DNA of 64,000 nucleotides. Origin: Diphasiastrum complanatum. Lineage: Eukaryota; Streptophyta; Lycopodiopsida; Lycopodiales; Lycopodiaceae. Positions 1 to 10,375 of this stretch are shown here, piece after piece; position 1 is the first letter of the stretch, and each line of letters opens with the position of its first letter. The stretch lies in contig CM055094.1 in the NCBI GenBank assembly GCA_029204225.1, positions 22,442,657-22,506,656 of the forward strand, read 5' to 3'. Position numbers and translations under genes: made by a program. The notes beneath the pieces were generated by a model that was given only the letters and a program-made list of their open reading frames with translations, made no database searches and was not told the origin of the DNA.

Positions 1-494
1 CTACACAGTCATTGGCCGCCCATGGCCTCTTCACAGGTTCTTAATTGGAATAGGACACCCACCATCACGCATTTAAAGATCCAAAAGAGGTTCATAAACC
101 GGAGAGATTCACCATTGTTTAGCTCAAAACCCTAGCTGAGTGGAAAACAACTATTCTTTGCACTTTATCTGATCTTTTTCAGAATTTCTTTGAGCAGCTA
201 CCTATCTCTCTGAGGTCGCCCAACAACAAGCAATCTTTTGCACCAAAATGCTCTTCAAACGGTGCCCGATTGGATTCAAACCAATCGCAAACGCCAACCA
301 ACCCTCCGGAAGAATTTTGGGCTTCAATCTTTGCTTGCTTTATAATTCAGCCGACAATTCCCTGTCTTTGAATCCTTTTTACAGTTTCAAGCCGTTGCAC
401 GAATCTCCACAGACTCGGTTTTGTGCTTCCTAGCCAACAAACCGTCGTGAACTTGCAGCTCTCTGTTCTTGTCCGGTGATTGTAGCCACCGAGG
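1..494 (-). mobile_element. Leader region of a minus-strand LTR retrotransposon cut by the window edge
   Basis: This stretch lies on the internal side of a minus-strand primer-binding site at 495-506, so it should be the untranslated leader or 5' internal part of an element that extends off the left edge. No gag motif is visible in either strand. The 61-codon plus-strand ORF at 248-433 has no family features and I do not regard it as a gene. The assignment rests only on the adjacent primer site. Confidence 0.4.
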
Positions 495-506
495 GCTCTG
501 ATACCA
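495..506 (-). other. Primer-binding site (initiator-Met tRNA type), minus-strand element
   Basis: The plus strand reads GCTCTGATACCA, the complement of TGGTATCAGAGC, the usual plant retrotransposon primer site pairing with the 3' end of initiator Met tRNA. Its orientation says the element reads right to left and its 5' LTR lies to the right. Confidence 0.7.
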
Positions 507-994
507 AGTTAAGAAAACAGTTAAAAACTAGACCGGATCAATCACCATAGCACAACGTCAAGTGCAATAAGACAAGACAACAGAATTGCTCACCACAAAC
601 TGTATATTCAAACTGATAAGCAAGTACAAAGATAAAGTTACTTGAAAGCACTCAAAGAGCTTGTAAAAGAAAGACAGCCCAATAATTCTAAAACTGAGCA
701 CACATGCTGCCGTCGAAATAAGAAAGCACTGTATAAGTCGATCATTGCTATTTTAACTCACATTATTAATTTTTCATTGTGCATTTTCTTATAGACTTAA
801 TACATCTTGATTCTTGCTGCTACACTTACACACTTTTGATCCACAACTCGTCTGTTGTATTCTTCCACTGCTAGTATTCCGATCTAGATTTCGATTCTAG
901 GTGTCTATCTTGGAATCGATTCTTATTCCTACTCAGATACTGATTTTTGATCTTGTATCGAAAAACATTTCTGATACACCACACTTTTTTGACA
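507..994. mobile_element. Two abutting LTR remnants (minus-strand, then plus-strand)
   Basis: The stretch is bounded on the left by a minus-strand primer site and on the right by a plus-strand primer site, so it should hold the 5' LTR of a minus-strand element followed by the 5' LTR of a plus-strand element. I could not fix the boundary between them, nor clean TG and CA ends. No coding sequence is visible. Confidence 0.35.
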
Positions 995-1012
995 TGGTAT
1001 TAGAACTGATGG
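995..1012 (+). other. Primer-binding site, plus-strand copia element
   Basis: TGGTATTAGAACTGATGG resembles the plant TGGTATCAGAGC primer site with substitutions. It sits 129 bases before a gag start codon, as expected for a plus-strand element. The related element at 43300 has the same GACATGGTAT context. Confidence 0.65.
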
Positions 1013-1140
1013 TTCAATAATCTGCATTGTTTTCGTGGAGGTTGTCAGTCTTGTTTCTACCAAGACATCGTTTTCTAAAGTGCGCAGCTAGCAGTATTTC
1101 GATACCGTTGTTTTACCAGCGATCTCACTCTTTACCAAAA

Positions 1141-2090
1141 TGGATTTGACTTCTAGTTCTTCTCTTATTGACAAAGAACTACCATCTCTAGAAGTTCAAG
1201 ATGAAAGTCGTATTACTTTTCAAAGAATTGTGGGACATCGGTGATGGCACAGATGGAGATAGAGGGATGGCAAGGCATTTTTCATGATCACTCTGAATAT
1301 TAAAGACTCTCAAATTAGCCATATTTGAGCTGCTCAAACCGCTAAGGATGCTTGGGACATTCTAGCTTTCATCTATGATATCAGGGATGTTACATCCAAA
1401 TTACATCTAGTTTTTCACATTAAGAATGTTTGATATAGACAGTATTTTAACCCATCTCAACACATTCAAAAATCTCATGGAATAGATGACTGTAATCGGC
1501 TCAATCATTGAAGATTCTGATGTAGTAATGACTCTATTATCGAGTCTACCTGAAGCTCACGAAAATTGGGTCATGGTGATTTTGACCCAATAGCACCTCA
1601 CTCTAACTAGAGTAATTCTGATGCTACTTCAAGAGGAGATCAGACGAAATGGATCTTCATCTCTTGATCGAATCCTCAAACTCTATTCTCAAAGAAAAAT
1701 CAGAAGTTTAGATCCAAGAGATCTACAAAGTCAGACTATCTTGACAGGAAGAGCAACATGCAGCCAGGATTAAATTCAGAGACTTCATCATTCCAGCCAA
1801 GGCAGAAACTATTCTGCAAATATTGTAAGAGGACTGGTCATCTTATCAAGGACTGGAGAACATTGAAATACAACAATGAAAAAAAGAAGCAGTTCCAACA
1901 ACAAGAAAATGCTGCAACTACCAGTCACTCAATCTAGCTTCAAGAGGAAGATGAGCAGCCTTTATGCCCAAAGTTGGAGAACTACAGGATATTGATTCTT
2001 GGTACTTGGAATTGGGAGCAACACAACATATGACTCACCACCGTGACAAATTCCAAGACTACAAATCATTCACCCATTTTAAAGTTGTGC
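1141..2090 (+). pseudogene. Decayed Ty1/copia gag and start of protease
   Basis: Starts at an ATG and translates in pieces as copia Gag, with several stops and frameshifts. Recognisable parts are the AKDAWDIL block and the VVMTLLSSLPEAHENW block, the latter closely matching the gag at 49101-49770, so the two belong to one family. The zinc knuckle near 1809-1850 reads CKYCKRTGHLIKDW: the final Cys of CCHC is replaced by Trp. A protease start near 1996-2030 has ELGATQHM where DSGA is expected, so the catalytic Asp is lost. Gag packages the RNA and protease processes the polyprotein; this copy can do neither. Downstream pol is missing. Confidence 0.8.
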
Positions 2091-2094
2091 AACT

Positions 2095-2619
2095 ATGCAT
2101 GCTACATTTGGAGAATTAATTTACAGGGGGATGGTCCCATCTGACCTAAAACAACTGAGGATATTATTTTTTAATGGTATGTATGAAGTGCCAAAGAGGT
2201 CCATGGGGCATGGAAAACTAGTACCTATCCCTGTCCTTGAGTTAAATTTCAAAGATTGCCCTTCTATAGACAAAATAACCCAAGAGTTCACAAAACTGAA
2301 ACTATGGCAGGAAATCCAATCATGCTTGAAATTCACACTTGGATCAAAACGTGTGTATACTTCCATGTTTGTACCAGTCATAGTCTTTGTGAGTCTATTC
2401 AAAGACTTTTCCTTCATCATAAACAAGGTAATGTGGACATGCAAATCGCCTGACACTCAAGTGCTTGATAACGTGTTTAATCTGTGTTGGGATACCAAGC
2501 AAGAACAATATATGGGAGACCTTTTGGAATGCAGGATTTTGAAAGACACTCTGAAAATTCGATATCACATTTCTAGACAAACATGTGCGTTTAGTTTTGT
2601 TTATCATAGATGGAAGTAG
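2095..2619 (+). CDS. Unrecognised 174-codon open frame
   Basis: An open frame directly after the gag-protease remnant. I recognise no domain or motif, no signal peptide and no repeats. It does not continue the protease reading frame in any recognisable way. It may be a chance open frame, or a segment captured or inserted into the copia remnant. Overlapping frames of similar length on both strands argue for caution. Confidence 0.2.
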   Translation: MHATFGELIYRGMVPSDLKQLRILFFNGMYEVPKRSMGHGKLVPIPVLELNFKDCPSIDKITQEFTKLKLWQEIQSCLKFTLGSKRVYTSMFVPVIVFVSLFKDFSFIINKVMWTCKSPDTQVLDNVFNLCWDTKQEQYMGDLLECRILKDTLKIRYHISRQTCAFSFVYHRWK

Positions 2620-3062
2620 TTGCACGGTATGTGGAATCCTCTAGATGCAGTAGTAGATGCGTGTGACCAATTGAAATTTTCATTTGCATGCATGAAGACG
2701 ATATACGAAACATACAGGCGGATGCAAAATGGAAATTACAAGATCTAAGACTTAGAATTTGCTTTGCACAAGAACACAGATCATGCTACACAGTAACACA
2801 AACAAAAAATCACTCTCCTCGGCAAGCTCACATAGCAACTGTATTTCTCAAAATGAAATTACACTGTACATATAGTTGTTCCTCAGGCAACCCATGCATG
2901 ACCCAAGTTGCCGTTGGCAGATCCTTATCCACTGATAGGACCCACTTACAGTCACACAATGATTCTAACTTTATGTCTAACTCTCTCCCTTAAAGTAGAG
3001 TCACTTTTTATACAGTCATATACATAGCTTTAAAGTCAACAAACTTTAAATACAGAAAGTTT
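2620..3062. other. Non-coding stretch, probably 3' end of a minus-strand copia element
   Basis: No gene is recognised. Because the RNase H remnant to its right reads leftward, the element's polypurine tract and 3' LTR should be here. A pyrimidine run at about 2982-2992 is a weak polypurine-tract candidate on the minus strand, but no TG immediately follows it. Confidence 0.3.
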
Positions 3063-3350
3063 TTATCTAAACTTATCAAACTTTTCTCCAGTAAGTGGCT
3101 TAGTGAAAATATTAGCTAGTTGTTCTTCTGTGCTACAATGAACAACATGAATTTCACGACTTAGCAGCCTTTCACGTATGAAGTGATATTGAATCTCAAT
3201 GTGTTTAGTTCTCGCATGGAACACTAGATTCTTTGCTAGCTGAATGCCACTCTGACTGTCGCTATGTAAAGTTGTGGGATTTTTCTGCTTCATGCCAATC
3301 TCTTCCAAGATTTGTCTCAACCATATAGCTTCTTGTGCAGCACTACACAT
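3063..3350 (-). pseudogene. Copia RNase H C-terminal fragment
   Basis: The 95-residue open frame matches the C-terminal half of copia RNase H: AIWLRQIL, then LHSDSQSGIQLAKN, then HARTKHIEIQYHFIRE and NIFTKPLTGEKF. This domain removes the RNA template during reverse transcription. The N-terminal part, reverse transcriptase, integrase and gag are absent: only about 380 bases separate it from the element's own primer site at 3729, so most of the interior has been deleted. Confidence 0.85.
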
Positions 3351-3728
3351 TGGCTACAAATTGGCTCAAATTTAAGCTAAGACAGAGATATACAATTCTA
3401 TAGAATTACAGTCACAAATTGCAGCCAAAAGTACAACCAAAAATGGAGAAAAAAAGACTAAAAAAACTATCACTAACTAAAATTAGAATAAAAACACAAA
3501 AATGGCCATAACTTGGTGATTATAGCCCAAATCAGAAAATCTCAATACCTTTAGAAAGCTAAAAGAATGCTCTATTGATGTACAAGAAGAAACTACACAC
3601 AAAATGAAGATTAGATGTCAAAAATTGAATCAAAACTTGTTTGGAAATTAAAAAATCAAGAAAACTAGAACAAGAAACTCTACCAAACTTAACAGAATCC
3701 ACCAAATCTAATGGGGAAAGGATCTGAT

Positions 3729-3740
3729 GCTCTGATACCA
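3729..3740 (-). other. Primer-binding site of the deleted minus-strand copia element
   Basis: GCTCTGATACCA on the plus strand, as in the other minus-strand elements. The sequence from 3351 to 3728 between the RNase H remnant and this site is non-coding and presumably leader plus deletion junction. Confidence 0.8.
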
Positions 3741-3744
3741 AAAT

Positions 3745-4156
3745 TGTCATCTGCCAATCTTAGCATTCAAACAAATCATAATGGAAATGCAAGAAATCAA
3801 GGAAACTAGTCAAAAATCAAGAAGATAGCTAAAAGTAGCAAAACTTCACCAAAATAGGCAAAGTAAGGTATCATTATTCATGATTATTGATCATTCACAA
3901 GATAGGGGACTGATTCTAGAGCATGATCATAGCTCTCATGTGATTTTAGGAACATGAACCACTTTCTCCATCAAGAAAGCTCTCAAAGAGAAGCTCCGAG
4001 ATCTCTTGAAACTCAAAATTACAAAATGAACAATAGCCTCCAAATTTAGCATGACCTCAGCTATTTATAGTGGTCATCTGTGTCTCTATTACAAGTTTCG
4101 GGCCTTAATTGGCTAATTTGGGCCTTCCAACCATTATTACAAGTTTGTTATTCACA
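3745..4156 (-). mobile_element. Probable 5' LTR of the deleted copia element
   Basis: Begins TGTCATC four bases after the primer site and may end at TTCACA near 4156, giving about 412 bp. The right end is tentative because no matching partner LTR was found. A direct repeat could not be checked. Confidence 0.45.
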
Positions 4157-4228
4157 GATATAGCGAGGTTGTTCGTACCCCTTTATTAACTATCCTAATG
4201 ACTAATTCTATTCTAAGTTAGCTCCATG

Positions 4229-5110
4229 GCCATGTTTGGTAATTCATTAATAAGCTCATGGGCTAATTATATGCAACACACGACATGGGATGCTCAGGTA
4301 TTGGGATGTTGGACTGCCTTAACGGGCCTCCAACAACAACTCCACCAGATGCTCAATGAACAAGCTACCGAGAAGTCTCGAGGCCAATTGGTGGCAGGGC
4401 AAAGGTTGTAGGCCTTGACTGATCAGGTCGCACAATTGAAAAGAGAGAATGAAAAAGAGAGGATAGAGAACCAAACGTAGGTCCAAGAACTCAAGGACCA
4501 ACTGAAGAAAGCACAGACCAAGTGGCTCAACAAGATACATAGCTCGTGTCCAAACTTCAAACCGAGCTCAACCAAGAAAAGACCATGCGACAAACGTACC
4601 AATCAAACCGCCAGCACCTAGTGCTGAAACAGACGACATTAGAGTAGGAGCGTGAATCTCCCAGAGCCAATAAGAGATCGCTCAACAACTATGTCTGCAC
4701 CTTGTAGCACAAGGTTGCAAAAGATTAGATGGAGACGCAGAGAGCCGAGGCCAACTTTGCAACCCAACAGGTGATCCTAGAGCTCAAGGTCCAGCAAGCA
4801 GATCGGCAAGTGAAGGCCATCCAAGTTGCACTAGATCAGATGGTCTCATCACGAAAGAAGATGAGACACCGGCCATTCAAAAACTCTAGAAAAATGGGCC
4901 GAGTACTACAAATACCAATTTGCGCGAGCGTTCCAAATCTATCAAGACCAATGCAAACTTCATGATGCTATGTTCACCTCTAAAGACATGGAGCTGTCAA
5001 CTCTACATGCCACACTCCAAGAAGACAAGCAAGCACTCAAGTCTATTGAAGGCCAGCTGCAAACCTTGAAGAAGCAGTTCATTGCCGTTCTAGAGTTCTC
5101 CACTGCTCTA
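4229..5110 (+). pseudogene. Decayed coiled-coil coding region of copy A
   Basis: Broken plus-strand frames are rich in Gln, Glu, Lys and Leu with heptad-like spacing, for example LQQQLHQMLNEQATEKSRG, AQLKRENEKERIENQ and QELKDQLKKAQTKW, and further on TLQEDKQALKSIEGQLQTLK. The last part aligns with 49980-50110 in copy B. This points to a long coiled-coil protein interrupted by stops and frameshifts. Coiled coils of this sort occur in some ORF1 or Gag-like proteins, but also in host proteins, so no function is claimed. Confidence 0.5.
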
Positions 5111-5369
5111 GACAACAATTTACTTTTAACTTTTCAATATCTCATTATACTAGCTTTTTATTATTTTTCTCTGCCTTTCCCGACTTTCCCCCCCCTCTAA
5201 TTCCGACATCATTCCCATTTATCAGGTTGCATCAGAGGCAAATTAATTTTTTTTTTGTTTTTGCCGTCCCTACTGGCTTTGTCTAGGTTAAGGATGTGAT
5301 GTTTTCAGGAGTCCTCCATTCCGTTTTGTAGCAGGCCTTTGTGCCATCATCAATTTTTCGCACGATTGA

Positions 5370-6290
5370 CGCTTCCAATTGGAGCTAGATCACATGCATC
5401 AACCCCCTCTCTTTGTTCCACCTCAATACGTTCCAGAGTACCAGCCATCAGGAGCAAAGAACTTGTCTGATGCCCTCGCAGAGCACATCAAGCACTGCCA
5501 CACCACTGCCATCACCCTTCTAGAAGCCTTTCATCTCACATATAACGAGCTCTGGACCCTGTACTATGACTGCCACCAATACCATCCCGCCACTCTCATC
5601 ATCTGTTACAACATGGCCTTGGCACATTATAATGCCATTGTCCAAGATCCATCCATCCACCATCCGTGCTCCATCTCTGACTTTTCCTTCATAGAATCCG
5701 CCTCCACCATCGACTACCAGCAACTTTAGCTCACTTTCTCACATTTTGACCTCCAAACTAGCGGTGATCGCACCTTCGACCATGATCTCTAGTATGCCAC
5801 TAAAGTCGAAGCCACCACCTCTTTTCATATCGATCCTAACATTCCTGAGTTTGAGATCACATCTCCTCCTCATGGATCCTCACCACCTTGCGCCATCTCG
5901 CCTCCCATCATCTCTTCGCCCCACAAATCTGATCTTCCATCCACCTCCGCCGTTCCTCCTCGCACCGTGGACAACCTCGCTGATCTTGTGGTGGTACACA
6001 AGCACTGGTACCATAAGGTCTTGTCGATACTGACTCAGTCAGCTCTCTTCGTCCATGAATATCCAGATATCAAGACAAGGGATGGCTATAAAGTACCTAT
6101 AAATCTCAAGGAGCTCCTCAAGAAACAACTAGAGTGGAGGAAGACGGTACTTTTGCATAACCCAGAGCTGGTAAAAGGGTATCTTGCAGCTCCTATAGTT
6201 TAAAGGCATATCCATCGTACCATCCAATGCCTAGAAGAAAATCCTGGTCAGCATTGAAGACTCCAAGCGTCGAGGCCTAAATTGGCCATT
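5370..6290 (+). pseudogene. Decayed conserved domain plus Pro-rich linker, copy A
   Basis: Frames at 5379-5729 and 5746-6203 together match copy B at 50380-51290. Shared landmarks are LYYDCHQYHPATLI, then AHYNAIVQDPSIH, then a Pro, Ser and Thr-rich linker, then QSALFVHEYPDIK and WRKTVLLHNPELVKGYL. In copy B the equivalent frame runs 195 codons uninterrupted. The linker is typical of disordered protein. The family is not one I recognise. Frameshifts separate the pieces here. Confidence 0.55.
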
Positions 6291-6329
6291 AATAAAATCA
6301 GATAAGTGTTGAAGCACAACGGGCGATTT

Positions 6330-6770
6330 CCAAAGGGCCTTCAACAACTTCATGACTAACACGACTAACTCTCCAGATCTCATCATACTAGAAGCTCAAT
6401 TATAATGTGGAGACACTGCTGACAGCTGCAAAAGTGGTTGCAAGGTGGGACATGTGCTTTGGTGAATACCGTTTCAATCCGAACAAAGCCTTCAAAGCAC
6501 CGGCCATCGTTGACGGCCATCGTTGATCGAATCCCCTTTAACCGGACCTACCATCACCTATCTGCTACATCATTTGTTAATATAGCGAGGTTGGAATGAT
6601 GGCATAGGACGGGATTCCTGGGGAATATGCACCCGATGTTCGGCCCAATCCGCTCACAATCTATAACTCGCAGCACATTGTGTTTCCGTTTCGTCCGCGT
6701 AGTTGCTAAAACCCATTGAAAGATCCACGATGTCGAAGATACAAAGGGCCAACAACTAGAGCAGGCTCCA
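6330..6770 (+). pseudogene. Decayed C-terminal conserved domain, copy A
   Basis: Pieces match copy B at 51320-51750: a FxxALNxFxxxxANSP block, then WDxCFGxYxFNxNK, then HLSATSFVNIARLERW and FGPIRSQS. The spacing is kept between copies although both contain stops, so this was a real protein-coding domain in the ancestor. No known fold is recognised. It is followed by non-coding T- and C-rich sequence up to 7184. Confidence 0.5.
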
Positions 6771-7184
6771 TGAAGCACGTTTCACCACCTTCTTGTATCA
6801 TTTTCTTTAGTAACGAAAAAAAAAAGAGAAGAAAGAAAGAAAAAGAGAGAAAAAGAAGTACTGAAAAAGTATCAAGGGACTCATTTTTATTTTCTTGTTT
6901 TTCACCATTAATTCAATTTTTTCTTTCTTATTTATATTTATTCATTTATCTAATTATTTTTCATTTATCTATTTGTACACACACCTTCTTTGTTTCCCCC
7001 CCTCTACAGCTCAATTTTGTTGCCAAATTTTTTTCTTCTCATCACTTTTCGCCGAATCTTTTTCCCCTCTTGTCTATACCTCTTTTTCCCCTTCCTTTCG
7101 CAACGGTCTCACATCGCCACGCACGCCAACACCAATGACATATGTAGGTGCCAAGGGACTGTCACCAAATTTGTAGTGGGAGCA

Positions 7185-7718
7185 TGTTAGAAGATTCTGG
7201 TGAAGGTTTTTCTTTGGATTCCAGATGCCAAAAAGAGCTAAATGGATATCAAGTGAAGGAATCAAGCCACCAAACTACATTAAGGAGCATTGACAAATAA
7301 CCGAGAAGAAGGTTTGGAATCCAGATTTACTAGGAACACCAATATCAGAAGGTTGATGAGACCAATGAGCGAAAAGAAACCCTAGCGCCTCCCCAACATA
7401 TTTTACGTCGATGAGAACAAAAGCATGGCCGAGTCAATTTAATGACTTAGATCTAGATTGTAATATAATGTCAAACACCCTTAGAAGGTGCATTGTACTC
7501 GTAAGCCAAGGGCATGTGAAATAGAATTAGATCTATGCTCCAATGGGCCAAAAACAAGAAAGGACCCAAGTAGTATTAAATGCATTTTGGCTTATAACTT
7601 TTTAAGATAGCCAAGTTCATATGGCACATGGTTTTTGGGTGAACCAAAAACCCTAACCCTAGCTATGTCTATAAGTAGGGATGTGACACCATTTTGGATT
7701 CACTTTTCATTCGTAAGA

Positions 7719-7811
<93 letters not shown>

Positions 7812-7926
7812 AAGCCTCCTCCTCCATTTTTCTTACTTTTGTGAAGCCTTTCTATTTTGCCATTGTATACTTGATTGTGGATGTATGAAAGTTTGATTGT
7901 ATTTTCTTAATCATGCTATCACATAT
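7185..7926 (+). mobile_element. Putative LTR following copy A
   Basis: TGTTAGAAG at 7185 follows a purine-rich GTGGGAGCA, the layout of a polypurine tract and 3' LTR start. The stretch carries a TATAAGTA sequence near 7670, a double telo-box (AAACCCTAACCCTA, 7648-7661) just upstream of it, and a GA microsatellite downstream. It ends where the copia array begins. No partner LTR was found, so the call is tentative. Confidence 0.4.
7719..7808. repeat. GA/AG microsatellite, about 88 bp
   Basis: An uninterrupted AG dinucleotide run of about 44 units. The Arg-Glu repeat frames that cross it are artefacts. Confidence 0.98.
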
Positions 7927-8538
7927 TGTTGAATTTACACGTGTGGGATGCCCTACACATGTAGTTTTGATCTCCTAAGCCCAATAATATCATAAAGATC
8001 AGACTAGCATTGATTGACAATAGGAAAGCTGATCATACAAGAAATATTATTGTGTTACAAGCAAGATCTATCAACAAAACATTAAACTAAGTGCAATAAA
8101 TGCCTCAACTCGGCTAGAGAGAGAAAATGAAAGTACAAACTCGAGTAGAGAGAGAGGGCACAAAGAGCTTAGTCTCCAAATTTGCATTACACACAAATTT
8201 CATCATCTTCTCAATGATAGTACATCACATATATATAGATCCATGGACTCTCCTCCTACTTTGAGTTGAATTGGAGTTATGAATCCACCTCTCAAGCTAT
8301 CTAGACTTATTCAAGCCACCTCAAGACGTCTAATTGTGCCACCTAGTCTTTTCATGCATTAAATGTGGCATGCAAAGTACAAATGGCAATTCCTATGGTA
8401 GCTCGAGTTTCTACTTCTACCTACCTTGAATATTTTATTCTAAGATGGGTCTTTACGAAGCCAAAAGAGCTCAATTCATCTTTGGCATTTTTCAAACCCC
8501 TACTTACAACATTAGATAGATTTTTCCAATATTTGACA
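7927..8538 (-). repeat. LTR 1 of the array (612 bp, leftmost, 3' LTR)
   Basis: Starts TGTTGAATTT and ends TTTGACA, followed by the complement of a polypurine tract (CTCCTCC). Its first 145 or so bases differ from LTR 2 at several positions, while the remainder is practically identical to LTR 2. Confidence 0.92.
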
Positions 8539-8556
8539 CTCCTCCTAAAAATGTAT

Positions 8557-9098
8557 CTAATGTAGATCAAGCATCGATCTTGAGATAAGACCAAGATTAG
8601 ATCTATGCTTTGAGAAGGCACTTTTGCAAAGTGAATTTGTGAGAAGATCAGCAATACATGAATATGTGTCGACGTGTTCCAAGTTGATTTCACCTCCAAT
8701 GAGCTCTTCCCTTACAAAATGGTGTGCCACTTCTATATGCTTGCTTCTTGCATGAAAAATAGGATTGTTTGCAAGAGCTTGTGCTGATATGTTGTCACAT
8801 TTGATCAAGGGAAGATCATCCTCTTTGATGCACTTTAGCTCCATGATTAACCTCTTGATCGAAAGCACTTATTTAGTTGTTGTAGTGAGTGCTTTGTACT
8901 CGGCCTCACAAGAGGATAGAGATATGGTATCTTTTTGTGCACACAATAGCTCAAATCGGGTCTAGTGATAGTAACCCAAATTAGAGAGCCTATAAGACTC
9001 CTATAAAGTGTGATGTCCTCGAAGGATCTTTCATCACCTTTAATAGGATCTTTTACATGTTGCTCCATGGGAGTATCTATGCGTTTACAATTTTGCAT
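8557..9098 (-). pseudogene. RT C-terminus fused out of frame to RNase H, interior 1
   Basis: The frame at 8847-9098 begins as the RT connection region (DTPMEQHVK, LIGSLIWVTITRPDLSYCV) and then runs out of frame into RNase H sequence. RNase H continues in another frame at 8557-8868 (IKCDNISAQALANN, HARSKHIEVAHHFV). The segment that should lie between them, including the SWxSKKQ and SEAEY motifs, has been deleted. Interior 2 has the same junction; the third fragment at 17264-17662 does not. This copy could not make working RNase H. Confidence 0.85.
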
Positions 9099-9771
9099 AT
9101 TGAATTTTTCTCAACATAGAAAAGAGATATCTAGATTGACAAATAAAAGCATACTCTTCATGAAAATCAATCTCAAGGCCTAAAATGTAATGGATCTCTC
9201 CTAGATCTTGCATTTTAAATTCTCTTCCTAATTCATCCTTAGTTTCTTGAACTAGCATCAAACAATTTCCACTAAGAATAATGTCATCTACATAGATTAG
9301 AAGAATGACAATATTACTACCATCAAACTTTAAGTACATAGAAGGATTATAGTCACTAAGCACAAATCCTAATGAAAGTAGAAAGTTGTTGAGTCTTGAA
9401 TACCATGATCTAGGTGCTTGCTTCAAGCCATAAAGACTTCTAAATAGCAAACACACCTTAGATTTATCCTTGATAAATCCTTGAGGTTGTTCCACATATA
9501 TCTCCTCCTCAAGATATCCATTCAAAAAAGCGTTGGAGACATCAAGTTGATACAATTTTCACTTGAAAAATAAGGCAAGAGAGATTATGATTCTTATTGT
9601 CACCATCTTTGCTACAGGAGCAAAGGTTTCTTCATAGTCAAGGCCATATATTTGTGCAAAGCCTGTAGCACATAATCTTTCCTTGTACTTGTTGATGGAG
9701 CCATCATGATTGTACTTGATCTTGAACACCCACTTGCATCCAATGATATGCATGTTAGGTGGTGGATCCAC
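9085..9771 (-). pseudogene. Copia reverse transcriptase, interior 1
   Basis: Two adjoining frames give most of a copia RT: GCKWVFKIKYNHDG, ETFAPVAKM, then after a UGA stop QLDVSNAFLNGYLEEEIYVEQ, LYGLKQAPRSWY and ILLIYVDDIILSG. The catalytic YVDD is intact, but the UGA between the ALFFK and YQLDV segments, shared with interior 2, would end translation. RT copies element RNA into DNA in virus-like particles. Confidence 0.88.
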
Positions 9772-10375
9772 TAGCTAATTTATTGGAAGTGTACTCACCA
9801 CCTCCATCACTTCTAAGAATCTTGATTTTGTATGAAAATTGCTTTTCAACTAGAGCTTTGAACTTTAGGAAATAGTCAAACACCATAGACTTTGAAGCTA
9901 GAAGATATAACCAAGTAAATCTTGTGAAATCATCAATGAAAGTTACAAAGCAAGTAGCACCACCCTTGTTCTTTGAAGATGAGAAGTGCACATCCGAGTG
10001 TATGAGCTCCAATGGATGTGTAGTCTTGATAGATGACTTTGAAAAAGGCTTCTTATGAGACTTAGATATGACAGAAGCCTCACATGGCTTGAAATTCTTG
10101 GAGATAAGATTAGGCAAGCCAATAGCTTTGGCTTTCTTGACCATGGACACCATAGAACTATAGCTAGGATGTCCCAACCTTCTATGCCATAGTTCCTCCA
10201 AAGACATATGAGAAGCAAAAGCACCATCACAAGAGTTAGCATACTCTTTGGGATCAAGCTTGTAGATTCCACCATATCTAGACCCAAATGCAAGGATCTC
10301 ATCATGCTTCTTGATTGTACATGTATCAACATTGAAATTCACATCTAGTCCACTATCAAACATTTGCACTAACAA
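9755..10375 (-). pseudogene. Truncated copia integrase, interior 1
   Basis: Begins in the pre-integrase region (LWHRRLGHPSYSS), with the zinc-binding site damaged (CEAS where a second Cys is expected). The catalytic core follows: HSDV carries the first Asp and RSDGGGEY the second. Sequence then jumps (EYTSNKLA, junction near 9770) into RT, so the catalytic Glu and the C-terminal half are gone. A one-base shift separates it from the gag-protease frame. It would not integrate DNA. Confidence 0.87.

Larger units (their letters stand above)
4200..7184 (+). mobile_element. Unclassified dispersed element, copy A
   Basis: This region and 49765-52120 are diverged copies of one sequence. They align through non-coding as well as coding parts: a T-rich intron-like stretch (about 5110-5370 versus 50110-50370), the phrase CTTCCAATTGGAGCTAGATC, a Pro-rich coding stretch, a conserved C-terminal coding stretch and a T-rich 3' part ending in AAGGGACTGTCACCAAATT. 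The coding potential is decayed in both. I cannot assign it to a known class: no RT, integrase, RNase H or transposase motif is visible. The 3' end (GTGGGAGCA then TGTTAGAAG) looks like a polypurine tract plus LTR start, so a non-autonomous LTR element is my best guess. Confidence 0.6.

Noticed and set aside
495-506. Possible tRNA genes at the GCTCTGATACCA sites
   Set aside because: Only 11-12 bases complementary to a tRNA 3' end are present and no cloverleaf can be drawn; they are primer-binding sites beside LTRs.
4200-7184. Endogenous pararetrovirus as the source of the unclassified element
   Set aside because: No reverse transcriptase, movement-protein or coat zinc-finger motif is visible in either copy, so there is no positive support.
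7648-7661. Interstitial telomere array
   Set aside because: Only two telomere-like units are present; a telo-box is the more modest reading.
7635-7888. Open frames encoding Arg-Glu repeats
   Set aside because: They are translations of the GA microsatellite, with no codon or domain evidence beyond it.
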